A stretch of 64,000 nt of DNA, from the NCBI RefSeq assembly GCF_900452415.1, contig NZ_UGNX01000001.1, positions 3,844,001-3,908,000 on the forward strand. Reading direction: 5' to 3'. The DNA comes from Legionella cincinnatiensis. Lineage in GTDB: Bacteria; Pseudomonadota; Gammaproteobacteria; Legionellales; Legionellaceae. The notes under the pieces are model-generated. The model was not told the origin of the DNA. It worked only from the letters and a program-made list of their open reading frames with translations, and ran no database searches. The position numbers and the translations under genes were made by a program. How positions within the stretch are numbered: the stretch's first letter is position 1; each line of letters opens with the position of its first letter. Below, in pieces: positions 49,929 through 58,401 of this stretch.

Positions 49929-50220
49929 AATTCAACTTAAAGATTTGGTAAATAGCAATTCTTCTCGCTCCAATGCAGCTAAAGCTTTTGAGCTTATTAT
50001 TGAATGTTTAAATAAATATCAGTCGATCGAGATTAATTTAGCTGATGTAAATTTTACTCCATCTGTTGCTGATGAAGTAATTGGCAAACTTGCAGAAACA
50101 CTTGGTGCTAGTCAATTTAAAGAAAAGATAATTGTTTCGAACTTCTCAGACGCTCAAATGTCACTTATGAGACATGTAATTGGACGCCGAATGTCTAAAA
50201 AACAAACCTGCCGCTTATGA
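49912..50220 (+). CDS. STAS-like protein (DUF4325 type)
   Basis: 102 residues. The pattern SRSNAAKAFELI, EINLADVNFTPSVADEVIGK matches my memory of DUF4325/STAS-like proteins, which accompany GHKL ATPases. Start at 49912, within the end of the ATPase gene, preceded by GAGGGGT; translation is probably coupled. Possible phosphorylation or binding target of the partner ATPase. Confidence 0.7.
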   Translation: MKTSFKIQLKDLVNSNSSRSNAAKAFELIIECLNKYQSIEINLADVNFTPSVADEVIGKLAETLGASQFKEKIIVSNFSDAQMSLMRHVIGRRMSKKQTCRL

Positions 50221-50661
50221 CTTAATACAATAACGGAATTAAGGCTAAAATAACTAAATAACTATATTTGCCCTGTTTTGAGTTTAGTGTTGGTCGAGCG
50301 GCTCACTCAAAGTTGAAACCCAGCAATGCTGTAATGCTCGAAAAAGGGGGCAAATCAACCGTTATAAGGCAAACGGTCTCGCCTGTTTATAGCTATTTTT
50401 TAATTGGTTACCTCCTATTCTTTTTAAATTGATCAAACAATTATTAAAAATTGTACCTTTACTTACCCTACTAAACGTCCAGCCACAAGTTAAGGGTTAA
50501 AGTGGCTTTGCATAAGACGTGAAAAATGACGTTTCGCCCTACTTGGCTCATCAGTTATGCTTGATTCCAAAATAGCAAATAGATAGGTGCTAAACAATCA
50601 GTTCGAAATAAGAATTTTGTCCTGACGCCAGAGGGGCGCGAGGACAAATTCGCTAGATACA

Positions 50662-50730
50662 TTGATTTTACTGGGCAAGAGGTAGGGTATTTTCCTGCGT
50701 CACTGCACGAAACTTGCAGTGACGCATTTA
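50662..50730. repeat. Hairpin repeat unit, copy 1
   Basis: TTGATTTTACTGG, about 20 variable bases, then a perfect 12-base stem (TGCGTCACTGCA with TGCAGTGACGCA) around a 7-base loop. The second copy lies 163 bases to the right. Confidence 0.75.
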
Positions 50731-50824
50731 ATTCAGTGAACAAAATAGAGGGCGTTAATAAGGATTTATCATGTAAATGATGTCCAATCCCGAGCAGCAT
50801 GATCGGACAAATGGGCTACGAGTC

Positions 50825-50892
50825 TTGATTTTACTGGTTAAGATTGAATTGTTAATTCTGCGTCACTGCTGGAAAATTGCAGTGACGCATAA
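50825..50892. repeat. Hairpin repeat unit, copy 2
   Basis: Same layout as copy 1: TTGATTTTACTGG, a variable spacer, then an 11-base stem (TGCGTCACTGC with GCAGTGACGCA), with a different loop. Conserved stem with varied spacer and loop suggests the fold matters. Confidence 0.75.
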
Positions 50893-50973
50893 AATAATAG
50901 ATGATAGAAAAGTTATTCTTCTTTCTCAAAGTGCAAATCATTACCAGTTATCAAGCTTCCCTCATCTCTGAAA

Positions 50974-51786
50974 TTAAGTATGATCTAGACCGTAGTCCTC
51001 TTGAAGACCTATCTGTTGATTTTCCAAGTCATGTACAACTGGTAATGATCGCTCAAACACGTACGGATCTGCTTGCCAACATTTTTTGGCTAACCAGTTA
51101 GCTGGATATTTCCATTTAGGTACCCATGCACCTATCATTACCAGAAGATTATAACTTTCAATTTGCTCATATAGTCCCGTCATAATTTTTTCAAATAACT
51201 TATCATTAGGATTAAGCTCTTTAAATTGATAAAAAGCTGCTTCCCAATCAACAGGATGTGGATAACTTTTCCAAAATTTTTCAAATTTGCTACACACATA
51301 TATATAATTATTATCTTCTGACTTCTGAGGTGGGTCGGCCTCAGAGTTATTTGTTATGTCGGGTATTTGCCTTAATTTATAGGACTCCCCTGATTCTACA
51401 GAATTTTCCTGTGTTGGGTTTGTGTTGGGATTATCGTTCGGCTTCGGTACGGCCTTCTTTGGCGCAGGGTTATCCAATTCAGCGTAAATACACTTCACTA
51501 TCAAGTGCCTTTCAGTTAACTGAATCTCAATAAGACCTGCACGCTCAAGAGATTTAACAGCTCGTTTCATCTGTTGAATACTAGGACCGCCTGTTTTTAC
51601 TCCAGCAATCGGTCCAACATAAAGTGTTTCCCGCAACGATTGATAACTAATCCTGCGCTTGATACCTACGATGCAACTTTGTCTGTCCATGTATGGGCGA
51701 ATACCCATCAGGTAAACTATTCTTTGTACATAAGGCAATTCAAGTAATGCTGCTAATTCATGAGCATTGGCGAATAAAAAATTCAT
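50974..51786 (-). CDS. LvrA-like protein, possible replication or regulatory protein
   Basis: 270 residues. The N-terminal part (LAALLELPYVQRIVYLMGIRP, then QMKRAVKSLERAGLIEIQL) reads like the Legionella Vir-region protein LvrA and looks like a winged-helix domain. A disordered Pro/Asn/Glu linker follows. The C-terminal part (KFWKSYPHPVDWEAAFYQF, then WKYPANWLAKKCW) resembles the tail of plasmid and phage replication proteins. Repeated TGATATT motifs lie upstream of its start, so a role in element replication is plausible. LvrA assignment is from memory. Confidence 0.6.
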   Translation of the reverse strand: MNFLFANAHELAALLELPYVQRIVYLMGIRPYMDRQSCIVGIKRRISYQSLRETLYVGPIAGVKTGGPSIQQMKRAVKSLERAGLIEIQLTERHLIVKCIYAELDNPAPKKAVPKPNDNPNTNPTQENSVESGESYKLRQIPDITNNSEADPPQKSEDNNYIYVCSKFEKFWKSYPHPVDWEAAFYQFKELNPNDKLFEKIMTGLYEQIESYNLLVMIGAWVPKWKYPANWLAKKCWQADPYVFERSLPVVHDLENQQIGLQEDYGLDHT

Positions 51787-51875
51787 GCCTCTTATCGTCC
51801 ATTTTAAGCTAATTAATAGTCTTTATGGTTTCATTTTAGGAAGGAAATTGCATCGGTCAATAGCTTTTCAAGTGA

Positions 51876-51908
51876 TGATATTGATTGATATTAAATGATA
51901 TTGATATT
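51876..51908. repeat. TGATATT iteron-like repeats
   Basis: Four TGATATT heptamers start at 51876, 51886, 51896 and 51902. The first three are spaced 10 bases apart, one helical turn. They lie in the AT-rich gap between the LvrA-like gene and AbiE. Could be binding sites for the LvrA-like protein or part of an origin. Confidence 0.45.
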
Positions 51909-51911
51909 TTT

Positions 51912-51943
51912 TGTGTACGTTATTTTAAAATAAAACGTACACA
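51912..51943. promoter_or_regulatory. Palindrome with TGTGTACGTT arms
   Basis: Arms TGTGTACGTT and AACGTACACA separated by 12 bases of AT sequence; a further CGTACACA half-site lies at 51966. Operator-like. Which of the two flanking genes it controls is unclear. Confidence 0.45.
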
Positions 51944-52023
51944 AATTGGTTTGTGTATGGTAGAGCGTACACAAGTCAATTGTCTTATACCAAACCACGA
52001 TTAGTTTAAAAATATTTAAATTA

Positions 52024-52040
52024 TTCTAGTATAACTAGAA
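52024..52040. promoter_or_regulatory. AbiE operator 1
   Basis: Perfect 17-base palindrome TTCTAGTATAACTAGAA, 63 bases before the antitoxin start. Same core as operator 2. AbiEi proteins are known to repress their own operon by binding inverted repeats. Confidence 0.65.
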
Positions 52041-52096
52041 TTTTTGTCATAAAAATAAACCAATTTGTTTCGCTAGTTTATTTTTATGCTATATTA

Positions 52097-52111
52097 TCTA
52101 GTATGACTAGA
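52097..52111. promoter_or_regulatory. AbiE operator 2, centred on the start codon
   Basis: TCTAGT-ATG-ACTAGA: the centre of the palindrome is the ATG of the antitoxin gene. A TATTAT box lies just before it and there is no ribosome-binding site, so the transcript may be leaderless. Confidence 0.6.
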
Positions 52112-52879
52112 AAAAATGAAACAAAATTAAACCACTTCTTGGTTAACGCTCCATCCGGTGAAGTTTTAACTTCTGACTGGCTTGAATCTCATGGTGTGTC
52201 GTCAAAGCTGGCATGGTGGTATGTCCATACGGGTTTATTAGAAAACCTTGGGGCAAAAGCCTATAAAAAGACTGGTGATAAAATAGGTTGGGCTGGCGTT
52301 GTAAGTGCCCTACAAAATCAATTATCTCTGCCTGTGCACATAGGTGGTAAAACTGCATTACAATTGCTAGGCTTGGCTCACTTCATGATGATGCAAGCAA
52401 GCAATCGAGTAGAATTATTCGCGCCTTTAGGAATAAAACTTCCTAAATGGATGAAAAACACTAAATGGAACACCGAATTTTCAATGGTCAGAACGTCTAT
52501 ATTCAATGATCCTGATAACCAACTAGGCATCATAAAACAGACCATAGATGGTAAAGAACTACAATTATCCTGCCCAGAAAGGGCTGCGATGGAATTGCTC
52601 TATCTCTATCCACAAAGCGAGTCATTTGACGAGGTGGTTTATCTGATGGAAAACCTAAATCAACTTCGTCCGAAAGTTGTACAAACACTTTTAGAAAGCT
52701 GTAGTTCTGTCAAAGTAAAACGATTGTTTTTACATCTGGCTGAAGAGTTTAATCATCCGTGGGTTTCTGCTCTAGATTTAAATAAAATAGATCTTGGTCA
52801 AGGCAAACGAGTCATGGAAACAGGCGGTAAATATTATCCCAAGTACAAAATATCCTTGCCAGAAATAAAGGAGCAGTAA
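52103..52879 (+). CDS. abiEi: AbiEi-type antitoxin
   Basis: 258 residues: N-terminal winged helix (VLTSDWLESHGVSSKLAWWYV) and a C-terminal domain with VHIGGKTALQLLGLAHFM and LSCPERAAMELLYLYP typical of AbiEi. In type IV systems it represses the operon and counters the nucleotidyltransferase toxin encoded next; AbiE systems can abort phage infection. The toxin gene starts directly after its stop, so translation is coupled. The palindromes at 52024 and 52097 fit autoregulation. Confidence 0.9.
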   Translation: MTRKNETKLNHFLVNAPSGEVLTSDWLESHGVSSKLAWWYVHTGLLENLGAKAYKKTGDKIGWAGVVSALQNQLSLPVHIGGKTALQLLGLAHFMMMQASNRVELFAPLGIKLPKWMKNTKWNTEFSMVRTSIFNDPDNQLGIIKQTIDGKELQLSCPERAAMELLYLYPQSESFDEVVYLMENLNQLRPKVVQTLLESCSSVKVKRLFLHLAEEFNHPWVSALDLNKIDLGQGKRVMETGGKYYPKYKISLPEIKEQ

Positions 52880-53809
52880 GTGAGTTTTGAACAAATATAT
52901 CAAAATCAAGTGGCATTGCTAATAGATACACTACCTGTTTTAAACAAGTTTGAATGCTTTGCGTTAAAGGGTGGCACAGCGATTAACTTGTTCTTCCAAA
53001 ACATGCCAAGATTAAGTGTTGATATCGATTTAACTTATTTGTTCATAGAGCCAAGAGACGAATTTTTAACAAATATTGAAGCCGAACTCATCAAAATGAA
53101 ACAGCTCTTAAGTAAAAATAATTTAGTCGTTAAAGAAACACGTACTAAAGGTGGAGTGTTAACTAAATTACTGGTCTATCAAAACACTGCCATGATCAAA
53201 ATCGAACCTAATTTTACGCTTAGAGGTAATGTTTTTCCTTGCGAAGAAAAAGAACTATGTCAAAAAGCACAAGATACTTTTTTTAAATATGCTCGTACAA
53301 GAACATTATCCAAAGCAGATGTTTATGGCGGTAAAATTTGTGCGGCACTGGATAGGCATCACCCTAGAGATCTATTTGATATTAAATTATTAATGGAACA
53401 AGGAGGAGTAAGTGACGAAATAAGACAAGCTTTTGTAATTTATCTGGCTAGTACAAACAGACCTATGCATGAACTTCTTTCACCTCAGCCTATGAATGAG
53501 CCAGTTAAAAAGGAATTTGAAACATTATTTAATAAACAGTTTGCTGGTATGACTGATTTGCCAGTAACCCATACTGAATTATTTCCTATCCAACATCAGT
53601 TAGCCATTCAGTTAATAAATGACTTTAGTGACAAGGAGAGACAATTCTTGCTCTCTGTAAAATCGGGCGAGCCTGAATGGTCATTGATGTCTTTATCTGG
53701 CATTGATCAATTACCCGGCATCCAATGGAAATTACATAATATTAACAAACTAGAAAAACAGAAAAAACGAGAATTGCAAGATAAACTAAAAGCCATTCTG
53801 CAAATATAA
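52880..53809 (+). CDS. abiEii: AbiEii-type nucleotidyltransferase toxin
   Basis: 309 residues with the nucleotidyltransferase motif ALKGGTAINLFFQ, then RLSVDIDLTYLF carrying the two catalytic Asp residues, and KADVYGGKICAALDRHHPRDLFD, another conserved block of the family. Toxin partner of AbiEi, thought to modify an RNA or nucleotide target. GTG start directly after the antitoxin stop. Catalytic residues are intact, so it should be active. Confidence 0.9.
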   Translation: MSFEQIYQNQVALLIDTLPVLNKFECFALKGGTAINLFFQNMPRLSVDIDLTYLFIEPRDEFLTNIEAELIKMKQLLSKNNLVVKETRTKGGVLTKLLVYQNTAMIKIEPNFTLRGNVFPCEEKELCQKAQDTFFKYARTRTLSKADVYGGKICAALDRHHPRDLFDIKLLMEQGGVSDEIRQAFVIYLASTNRPMHELLSPQPMNEPVKKEFETLFNKQFAGMTDLPVTHTELFPIQHQLAIQLINDFSDKERQFLLSVKSGEPEWSLMSLSGIDQLPGIQWKLHNINKLEKQKKRELQDKLKAILQI

Positions 53810-53815
53810 CCCTAG

Positions 53816-55024
53816 TCACATGGATTTCACGGAAGATAAATATACCACTTTGTCCTGTAATAAATTGTAAACACAATTTGCCCAGTCATCTAGTGCATCC
53901 CGTCTTTGCGGTAACATTTCATTACGGTTATAAGTTGCCATAATCCTTGGCATTTTATGCCCAAGACATTTCTCTATCACTACGGGATCTATTTGAAGTG
54001 TCTCTCCAAGTTGAGTAGCAAAAGTTCGCCGCAGGTCATGTGCTGTCCACTCTGGTATGCCTAGACGCTCTTGGATACGTTTTATGGCTCGTGGCAGAGC
54101 ATTTTCAGTTAAAGGTTGACGTCCATCAATACCGGTCAATATATAGTTTGATTGACTGATCGATCTTAATTGTTGTAATAAGTTTATGGTCAAATCGCTG
54201 AGATGCACTTTATGAAAAATACTGGCTTTTGAATGAATTGCAGGAATAGTCCAAAGCGATTCAGCAAAATTAATTTCATCCCACTGCGCCAAACGAAGTT
54301 CAGCAGTGCGCACACCAGTCAGTAAAATAATCTTAATCGCAATGCGGGTTTGTGGTGCCATTTGAGAGTCTTTACCGTCTAGAAATAACCACAAAGATTT
54401 GATTTCATCCAAACTTAAAACACGCTCTCTTGGTTTCTCATGACCTCCAATATCTCTTGCGCGAATATTAGCGGCTGGATTGGTGCTCATAGTGCCACGG
54501 CTTACCGCATAACCAAACATTTGTTTGAGCGAGCTTAAAACGCGGTTTGCATGGACACTAGCCCCTCGTTTGACGATCTTATCCAGCGCTTGAGTAATAT
54601 GCTTGGTTTCCAGTTCATCCAAAACCCAATCCCCCAGGAGCATAGTGATATCACCATCAATTTGTTTTTTAACCGTTAAAGGACGTTTTAAATGTTTTTC
54701 GACATAATGAGCATACCAACTTAATGCCAGCTTTTTTACGGTGTTGTCTGATTTGGCTTGTTGCTGTTTCGCATGCTCTATAGGATTAATCCCTTGTTCT
54801 TTTAAATGTTCCGCTTCCAGCATCAGTTCTCGCGCTTCCTTCAAGCCAATTCCCGGATATTTGCCTAAAGTCATCTTGTAACGCTTGCCATCAAAAGTGA
54901 ACCGAAAGATCCATGATTTACCTCCTCCTGGCATGACTCGAATTCCAAGCCCACTAAACTCGATTTGTTCAAACCATTTTTGCTGAGGTTTTAAATTACG
55001 GATGTACGCATCGGTAAATTTCAT
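53816..55024 (-). CDS. Tyrosine integrase of island A
   Basis: 402 residues: N-terminal DUF4102 arm-binding domain (MKFTDAYIRNLKPQQKWFE), core-binding domain, and catalytic domain with R in LLTGVRTAELRLAQW, HxxR in HDLRRTFATQLG, H in CLGHKMPRI and the nucleophile Y in MATYNRN. P4-type integrase that recombines at the tRNA-Asn att. I start at ATG 55024, where the family begins; four upstream residues are possible. It sits 172 bases from att 2. Confidence 0.93.
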   Translation of the reverse strand: MKFTDAYIRNLKPQQKWFEQIEFSGLGIRVMPGGGKSWIFRFTFDGKRYKMTLGKYPGIGLKEARELMLEAEHLKEQGINPIEHAKQQQAKSDNTVKKLALSWYAHYVEKHLKRPLTVKKQIDGDITMLLGDWVLDELETKHITQALDKIVKRGASVHANRVLSSLKQMFGYAVSRGTMSTNPAANIRARDIGGHEKPRERVLSLDEIKSLWLFLDGKDSQMAPQTRIAIKIILLTGVRTAELRLAQWDEINFAESLWTIPAIHSKASIFHKVHLSDLTINLLQQLRSISQSNYILTGIDGRQPLTENALPRAIKRIQERLGIPEWTAHDLRRTFATQLGETLQIDPVVIEKCLGHKMPRIMATYNRNEMLPQRRDALDDWANCVYNLLQDKVVYLSSVKSM

Positions 55025-55028
55025 GACT

Positions 55029-55064
55029 GGTACCAAAGTGATTTTTGGTACCGATTTTGGTACC
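55029..55064. repeat. Right GGTACC repeats of island A, possible integrase arm sites
   Basis: Three GGTACC hexamers (55029, 55047, 55059). The first is only five bases from the integrase start, so binding there could also repress the integrase gene. The AT-rich stretch 55065-55192 that follows has several TGATATT-like strings and no gene. Confidence 0.55.
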
Positions 55065-55195
55065 AGTAATTGTGAATTTAGATAATATTAAATGATATTA
55101 AAATAAAGTCAAATATCAATAAAAACATATAATATTCATTAAGTTATGATATTTTCTTATATTAATTGAAATCAATTGATATCGAATAATAAATG

Positions 55196-55241
55196 ACTGT
55201 TAATCATTAGGTCACAAGTTCGAGTCTTGTCCGGGGAGCCA
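55196..55241 (+). repeat. att site 2, right end of island A and left end of island B
   Basis: 46-base copy of the tRNA-Asn 3' part with T-arm CAAGTTCGAGTCTTG. The changes relative to the tRNA keep the stem paired. Downstream sequence (AGTCTGGATCGTGGC) is shared with att 3. Confidence 0.9.
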
Positions 55242-55288
55242 CTCCTAGTCTGGATCGTGGCGAAATTCAATCAAAGCCTAAATTTTAC

Positions 55289-55308
55289 GTGTCGAATATG
55301 TGTCGAAG
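55289..55308. repeat. Left GTGTCGAA repeat of island B, possible integrase arm site
   Basis: 20-base unit with GTGTCGAA twice, 12 bases apart. The same unit with one base changed lies at 63594-63613. Confidence 0.6.
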
Positions 55309-55402
55309 TTTGAGATCACTAATCTAGAACATAAATCTTTAACTCTTAAGCTTTCAAAACAGTTAAGTTGCGTATGCCATAACGGCTGTCTACAATTTAG
55401 AT

Positions 55403-56410
55403 ATGAACAATCGCATAATTAAGAGATTAATCCAAAAAGCACAAGCAAAGTATTCCATAGATGGATGGAACCGACTTTGCCAAGCTTTTGACTGCACTAA
55501 ACGTTCAATTCGCTCGCACTCTCAAACAAAAGGTTTTTTAAAAAAAATTTCAGAAAACGAAAAGGTGTATGCATTAAATAGAGATTACTTTAAATTTTAT
55601 AAATATCCTTTAGGATTAATTAATATTAACAAGGCTTCTATATTTAAGGGTTTTTGCTCAGCTCATGATAATAATATCTTTTTATCTATTGATGAAGAGC
55701 CACATAATCCTATAGATAACAAAGAAATATTTTTGTATTTTTTCCGTACTATGTGTTTTGAGCTTTTTAATAAAGAACTACATTACATGAGAAATATTTT
55801 TACAACCGATGAAATTATGAAGAAAGATAATTTCCAAGAAATACAAAGCTATGACATTTATCAAAACTGGAATGAAACTCTTTTGATTCAAAATGAAGGA
55901 ATAAAATTATTCATTGAAAGAGACTCAAAACATATTCTAGACAAGTTAGAAAAAATGTATAAACAAAATAATTTTGAAGACTTTCAGTATATTACAGCAT
56001 TTACAAATTTGTTACCCATACACTTATCTACTATGATTAATCCACTATTCGATAATTACGATCCTAATTATTTAGATTTTCAACCACTAATAGCAGTCAA
56101 TGTCATCCCTTTGGCAAACAACAGTTTTATATGTTTCTGCTGGGTTAAAGAACACCATAAATTTATGGTAAGATTTCTAGAGAAATTTGAAAACCTTGGA
56201 TTAGAGAAGATTGTAAATGTAATTGCTTTTCTAGAATCCGAAGATGTATCCATCAAACCATCTTTTTTTGATAACCTTAATGAAGATTTAAAAAAAAGCT
56301 TAATAAATTCAATTGCGACCTCTCATATGAGTAATAAACAACAAAAATGGGAAAAATTTCCAGCTTTTATAAAAATTACAAGTGAAGAAATTATAAAAAA
56401 TATTAATTAA
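55403..56410 (+). CDS. Unrecognised 335-residue protein in island B
   Basis: Very AT-rich gene. The N-terminal 45 residues look like a basic helix-turn-helix (YSIDGWNRLCQAFDCTKRSI). A distinctive motif IFKGFCSAHDNNIF with Cys and His follows near residue 80, then a mostly helical body. I recall the GFC..HDN..F motif from uncharacterised proteins but not from any with known activity. No signal peptide or membrane helix. Could belong to a defence system with its neighbours; function unknown. Confidence 0.6.
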   Translation: MNNRIIKRLIQKAQAKYSIDGWNRLCQAFDCTKRSIRSHSQTKGFLKKISENEKVYALNRDYFKFYKYPLGLININKASIFKGFCSAHDNNIFLSIDEEPHNPIDNKEIFLYFFRTMCFELFNKELHYMRNIFTTDEIMKKDNFQEIQSYDIYQNWNETLLIQNEGIKLFIERDSKHILDKLEKMYKQNNFEDFQYITAFTNLLPIHLSTMINPLFDNYDPNYLDFQPLIAVNVIPLANNSFICFCWVKEHHKFMVRFLEKFENLGLEKIVNVIAFLESEDVSIKPSFFDNLNEDLKKSLINSIATSHMSNKQQKWEKFPAFIKITSEEIIKNIN

Positions 56411-56559
56411 CATAAAAGCAGTAACAATGAGGAAATGAACAATCCATAACATGACCCCAGCGCAACATTTTATTTCAAAGAATCTAAACCCATAGTCGTT
56501 ACGTTAATCGGTATCAGTTTTTAAGCTATACTTTTTAAAAATAAGTTACTTGGTGAAGT

Positions 56560-57240
56560 ATGGAAACTCTTAAGAAGCTATGGAAAGGCGAACTTTCACT
56601 CGTCCTGACTTTCTGGGTATTTGGCGTAGTAATATCCTTAATTCTTCGGTTATTGTTTTATTATATTAATCAGAATTACATATGGTTCACGATTAAATTT
56701 GGGAGTTATCCTCTCTATTTTTTATATGGTGTATCTTTAATTTATTCATTATTTATTTGGGTGGCTATTTGGCGAAGTTCAAATAAATATAAAGGTTCAC
56801 AATTTTGGGCCGCAGTTGCAAAATTGATGGTCATCCTAGGCGCTTTACACACTTTTGTAGATTATAAAACAGGAATTTTATCTAGACTATTGAGCCAAGA
56901 AAACAATCTGCGCCAACAATTAAGAGATGAGGTTAATAATTTAAATAAAGGTTTACCAACTAAATTGGATGAAAATACGGAGCTTTATAAAATTACTCTG
57001 GATAAAAATAGTATTTCATATTATTTTAGATTGGTTAATTTAAATACAAATCAATCTTCATATTTAAAAAATACCTTGAACAATGCAAATAAAACTGCAA
57101 CCACAAACATAATAAATAGCGTTTGTAATAACAACGATATTACAAAGCTATTTGAACAAGATATTGATCTTTATTATCACTATGAAAATGAAGGAATTGA
57201 AATCTTCAATATTCATATTACAAAAAATGACTGCCCGTAA
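56560..57240 (+). CDS. Unrecognised membrane protein with cytoplasmic or periplasmic tail
   Basis: 226 residues: three or so hydrophobic segments (about 12-38, 44-66, 82-98), a short coiled-coil-like stretch (LSQENNLRQQLRDEVNNLN) and a polar C-terminal domain of 110 residues with CNNNDITKLF. No family recognised. Same strand as the preceding gene, 149 bases after it. Membrane proteins next to soluble sensors are common in phage-defence operons, but that is only a guess. Confidence 0.55.
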   Translation: METLKKLWKGELSLVLTFWVFGVVISLILRLLFYYINQNYIWFTIKFGSYPLYFLYGVSLIYSLFIWVAIWRSSNKYKGSQFWAAVAKLMVILGALHTFVDYKTGILSRLLSQENNLRQQLRDEVNNLNKGLPTKLDENTELYKITLDKNSISYYFRLVNLNTNQSSYLKNTLNNANKTATTNIINSVCNNNDITKLFEQDIDLYYHYENEGIEIFNIHITKNDCP

Positions 57241-57309
57241 AAACCATTTGAACTTATATAATTAGAGGCATGTAATATAATTAAAGCAATCTACTAGAAG
57301 GGCTTTAAA

Positions 57310-57574
57310 GTGAATTTAATCATGGACAAAGAACAAATCATTCAATCTCCTGTTGGGTTGAAGCCACACGTTGTTTTACTTGGCGCAGGTGCTAGCATGG
57401 TATCGTTTCCTTGTGGAGACGCTAACGGAAACAGACTACCCGTTATGAATAATTTAATTGAAATAGTCCATTTAGAAGAAATACTAAAAAAGCATCATCT
57501 CAACCCAACTGTTAACTTTGAAAAAATCTATCGATTGATCAACATTTTATAATTATGAAAGTAAACTCACATAA
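57310..57574 (+). pseudogene. Truncated SIR2-like N-terminal remnant
   Basis: The first 75 residues (HVVLLGAGASMVSFPCGDAN, then LPVMNNLIEI) match the nucleotide-binding start of SIR2-like proteins seen in defence islands. The frame stops at 57552; a shifted frame continues a few codons to 57574, and nothing further is recognisable, so most of the gene is lost. GTG start after AGAAGG; an ATG at 57322 is also possible. Confidence 0.55.
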
Positions 57575-57645
57575 ACATGTTGTCCAATATCTCAGGGACA
57601 AAGGGGACACTTGGGGCAAGCACCTCACTACTAGGTTTTAGTCAT

Positions 57646-57671
57646 CCCCACCCTGTGCTATGAAGGTGGGG
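57646..57671. terminator. Hairpin, possible terminator
   Basis: CCCCACC and GGTGGGG pair around a 12-base loop between the SIR2-like remnant and the convergent TraK-like gene. No T run; could act in either direction. Confidence 0.35.
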
Positions 57672-57719
57672 CATATGGGACTTATTGAAACCTATACCCA
57701 CCAATAAAAATCCATTCCA

Positions 57720-58085
57720 TCATAATAATTCCTTTAAATTGGGTATAGGATTAAAATTAAATGAAGGCATGATTGTTGGCTTTTTCTCTTTATCCTGATT
57801 TTCGGCCAGCCTCTTCGGTTGCTGAACATTGGCATCCTTTTGTGAATACCCAGACTTTTGACCATTCAAATATTTCAATACGTATAACCTGAATGTATTG
57901 TACGTTGCTGTGAAGCTACCCTCATCTCTAAGCGTTTCCCATATGATAGTAATCGACCACCCCTTTTCCAAGGCTTCAGAAATGTCTTCGCGCATAGCCA
58001 GGAATGCCACTTTATTTTTTCTGGCGTTCGTTCTTTGTTGGCTCTGCTGAGAGGGCATGATGTTTTCTGTTAAGGATTTTTTCAT
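57720..58085 (-). CDS. TraK-like protein (DUF5338)
   Basis: 121 residues. The core FLAMREDISEALEKGWSITI then IWETLRDEGSFTATYNTFR fits the TraK/DUF5338 family, small DNA-binding proteins associated with oriT on conjugative plasmids and elements. The C-terminal 45 residues are polar and disordered. GGAGTG before the ATG gives a firm start. No relaxase gene is present, so it may mark an origin recognised by a helper element. Confidence 0.75.
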   Translation of the reverse strand: MKKSLTENIMPSQQSQQRTNARKNKVAFLAMREDISEALEKGWSITIIWETLRDEGSFTATYNTFRLYVLKYLNGQKSGYSQKDANVQQPKRLAENQDKEKKPTIMPSFNFNPIPNLKELL

Positions 58086-58401
58086 GGGTACACTCCATAT
58101 TACTGGTTATTCAATCCGTTGAGTTTTATCGTTTATTTCTAATTATTTTCGAACTTTTAGGTCCCTGGCAAAGCCCTTTTGGGTAATTTTCGGTAATTTA
58201 TTATTTATTTTCGTTTATTCATGATTATTTCCGTTACTTATCGTTATATAACGAATAATTACCAAAAGACGGTTCCAAAATAAATTTCAAAATACAGGGC
58301 AAGATAGGTGAAGTTAGCTAACCAGCAGGCTGGTCACCAAACTTCACAAAGCTTATTCGCACCTTCGGGGCTCAACATAAAATCCGATGGTATAGACAAT
58401 T
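58086..58401. other. Intergenic region, candidate oriT or replication site
   Basis: 316 bases between the TraK-like and DUF927 genes. CTTTTGGGTAATT (58176) faces AATTACCAAAAG (58257) in an imperfect inverted repeat framing about 90 AT-rich bases, which also contain the palindrome CGTTATATAACG near 58242 and several GGTAATT/TTTCG repeats. Position next to a TraK-like gene makes an origin possible. Confidence 0.35.

Larger units (their letters stand above)
50221..50973. other. 753-base non-coding stretch in island A
   Basis: No convincing gene: the open frames present lack ribosome-binding sites and family-like sequence. It holds the two repeat units described separately and a region at about 50281-50400 with short self-complementary pieces that could be an RNA or a replication site. 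Confidence 0.4.
47643..55241. mobile_element. Island A, tRNA-Asn integrative element (7.6 kb)
   Basis: Bounded by att copies 1 and 2, with a tyrosine integrase at its right end, close to att 2. Cargo: an ISL3 insertion, an ATPase/STAS-like pair, repeated hairpins, an LvrA-like gene and an AbiE toxin-antitoxin pair. GGTACC repeats lie near both ends. No conjugation genes, so it would need help to transfer between cells. Confidence 0.85.

Noticed and set aside
50555..50800. 81-residue minus-strand frame over the hairpin repeats
   Set aside because: No ribosome-binding site and no family-like sequence; the repeat unit explains the region better.
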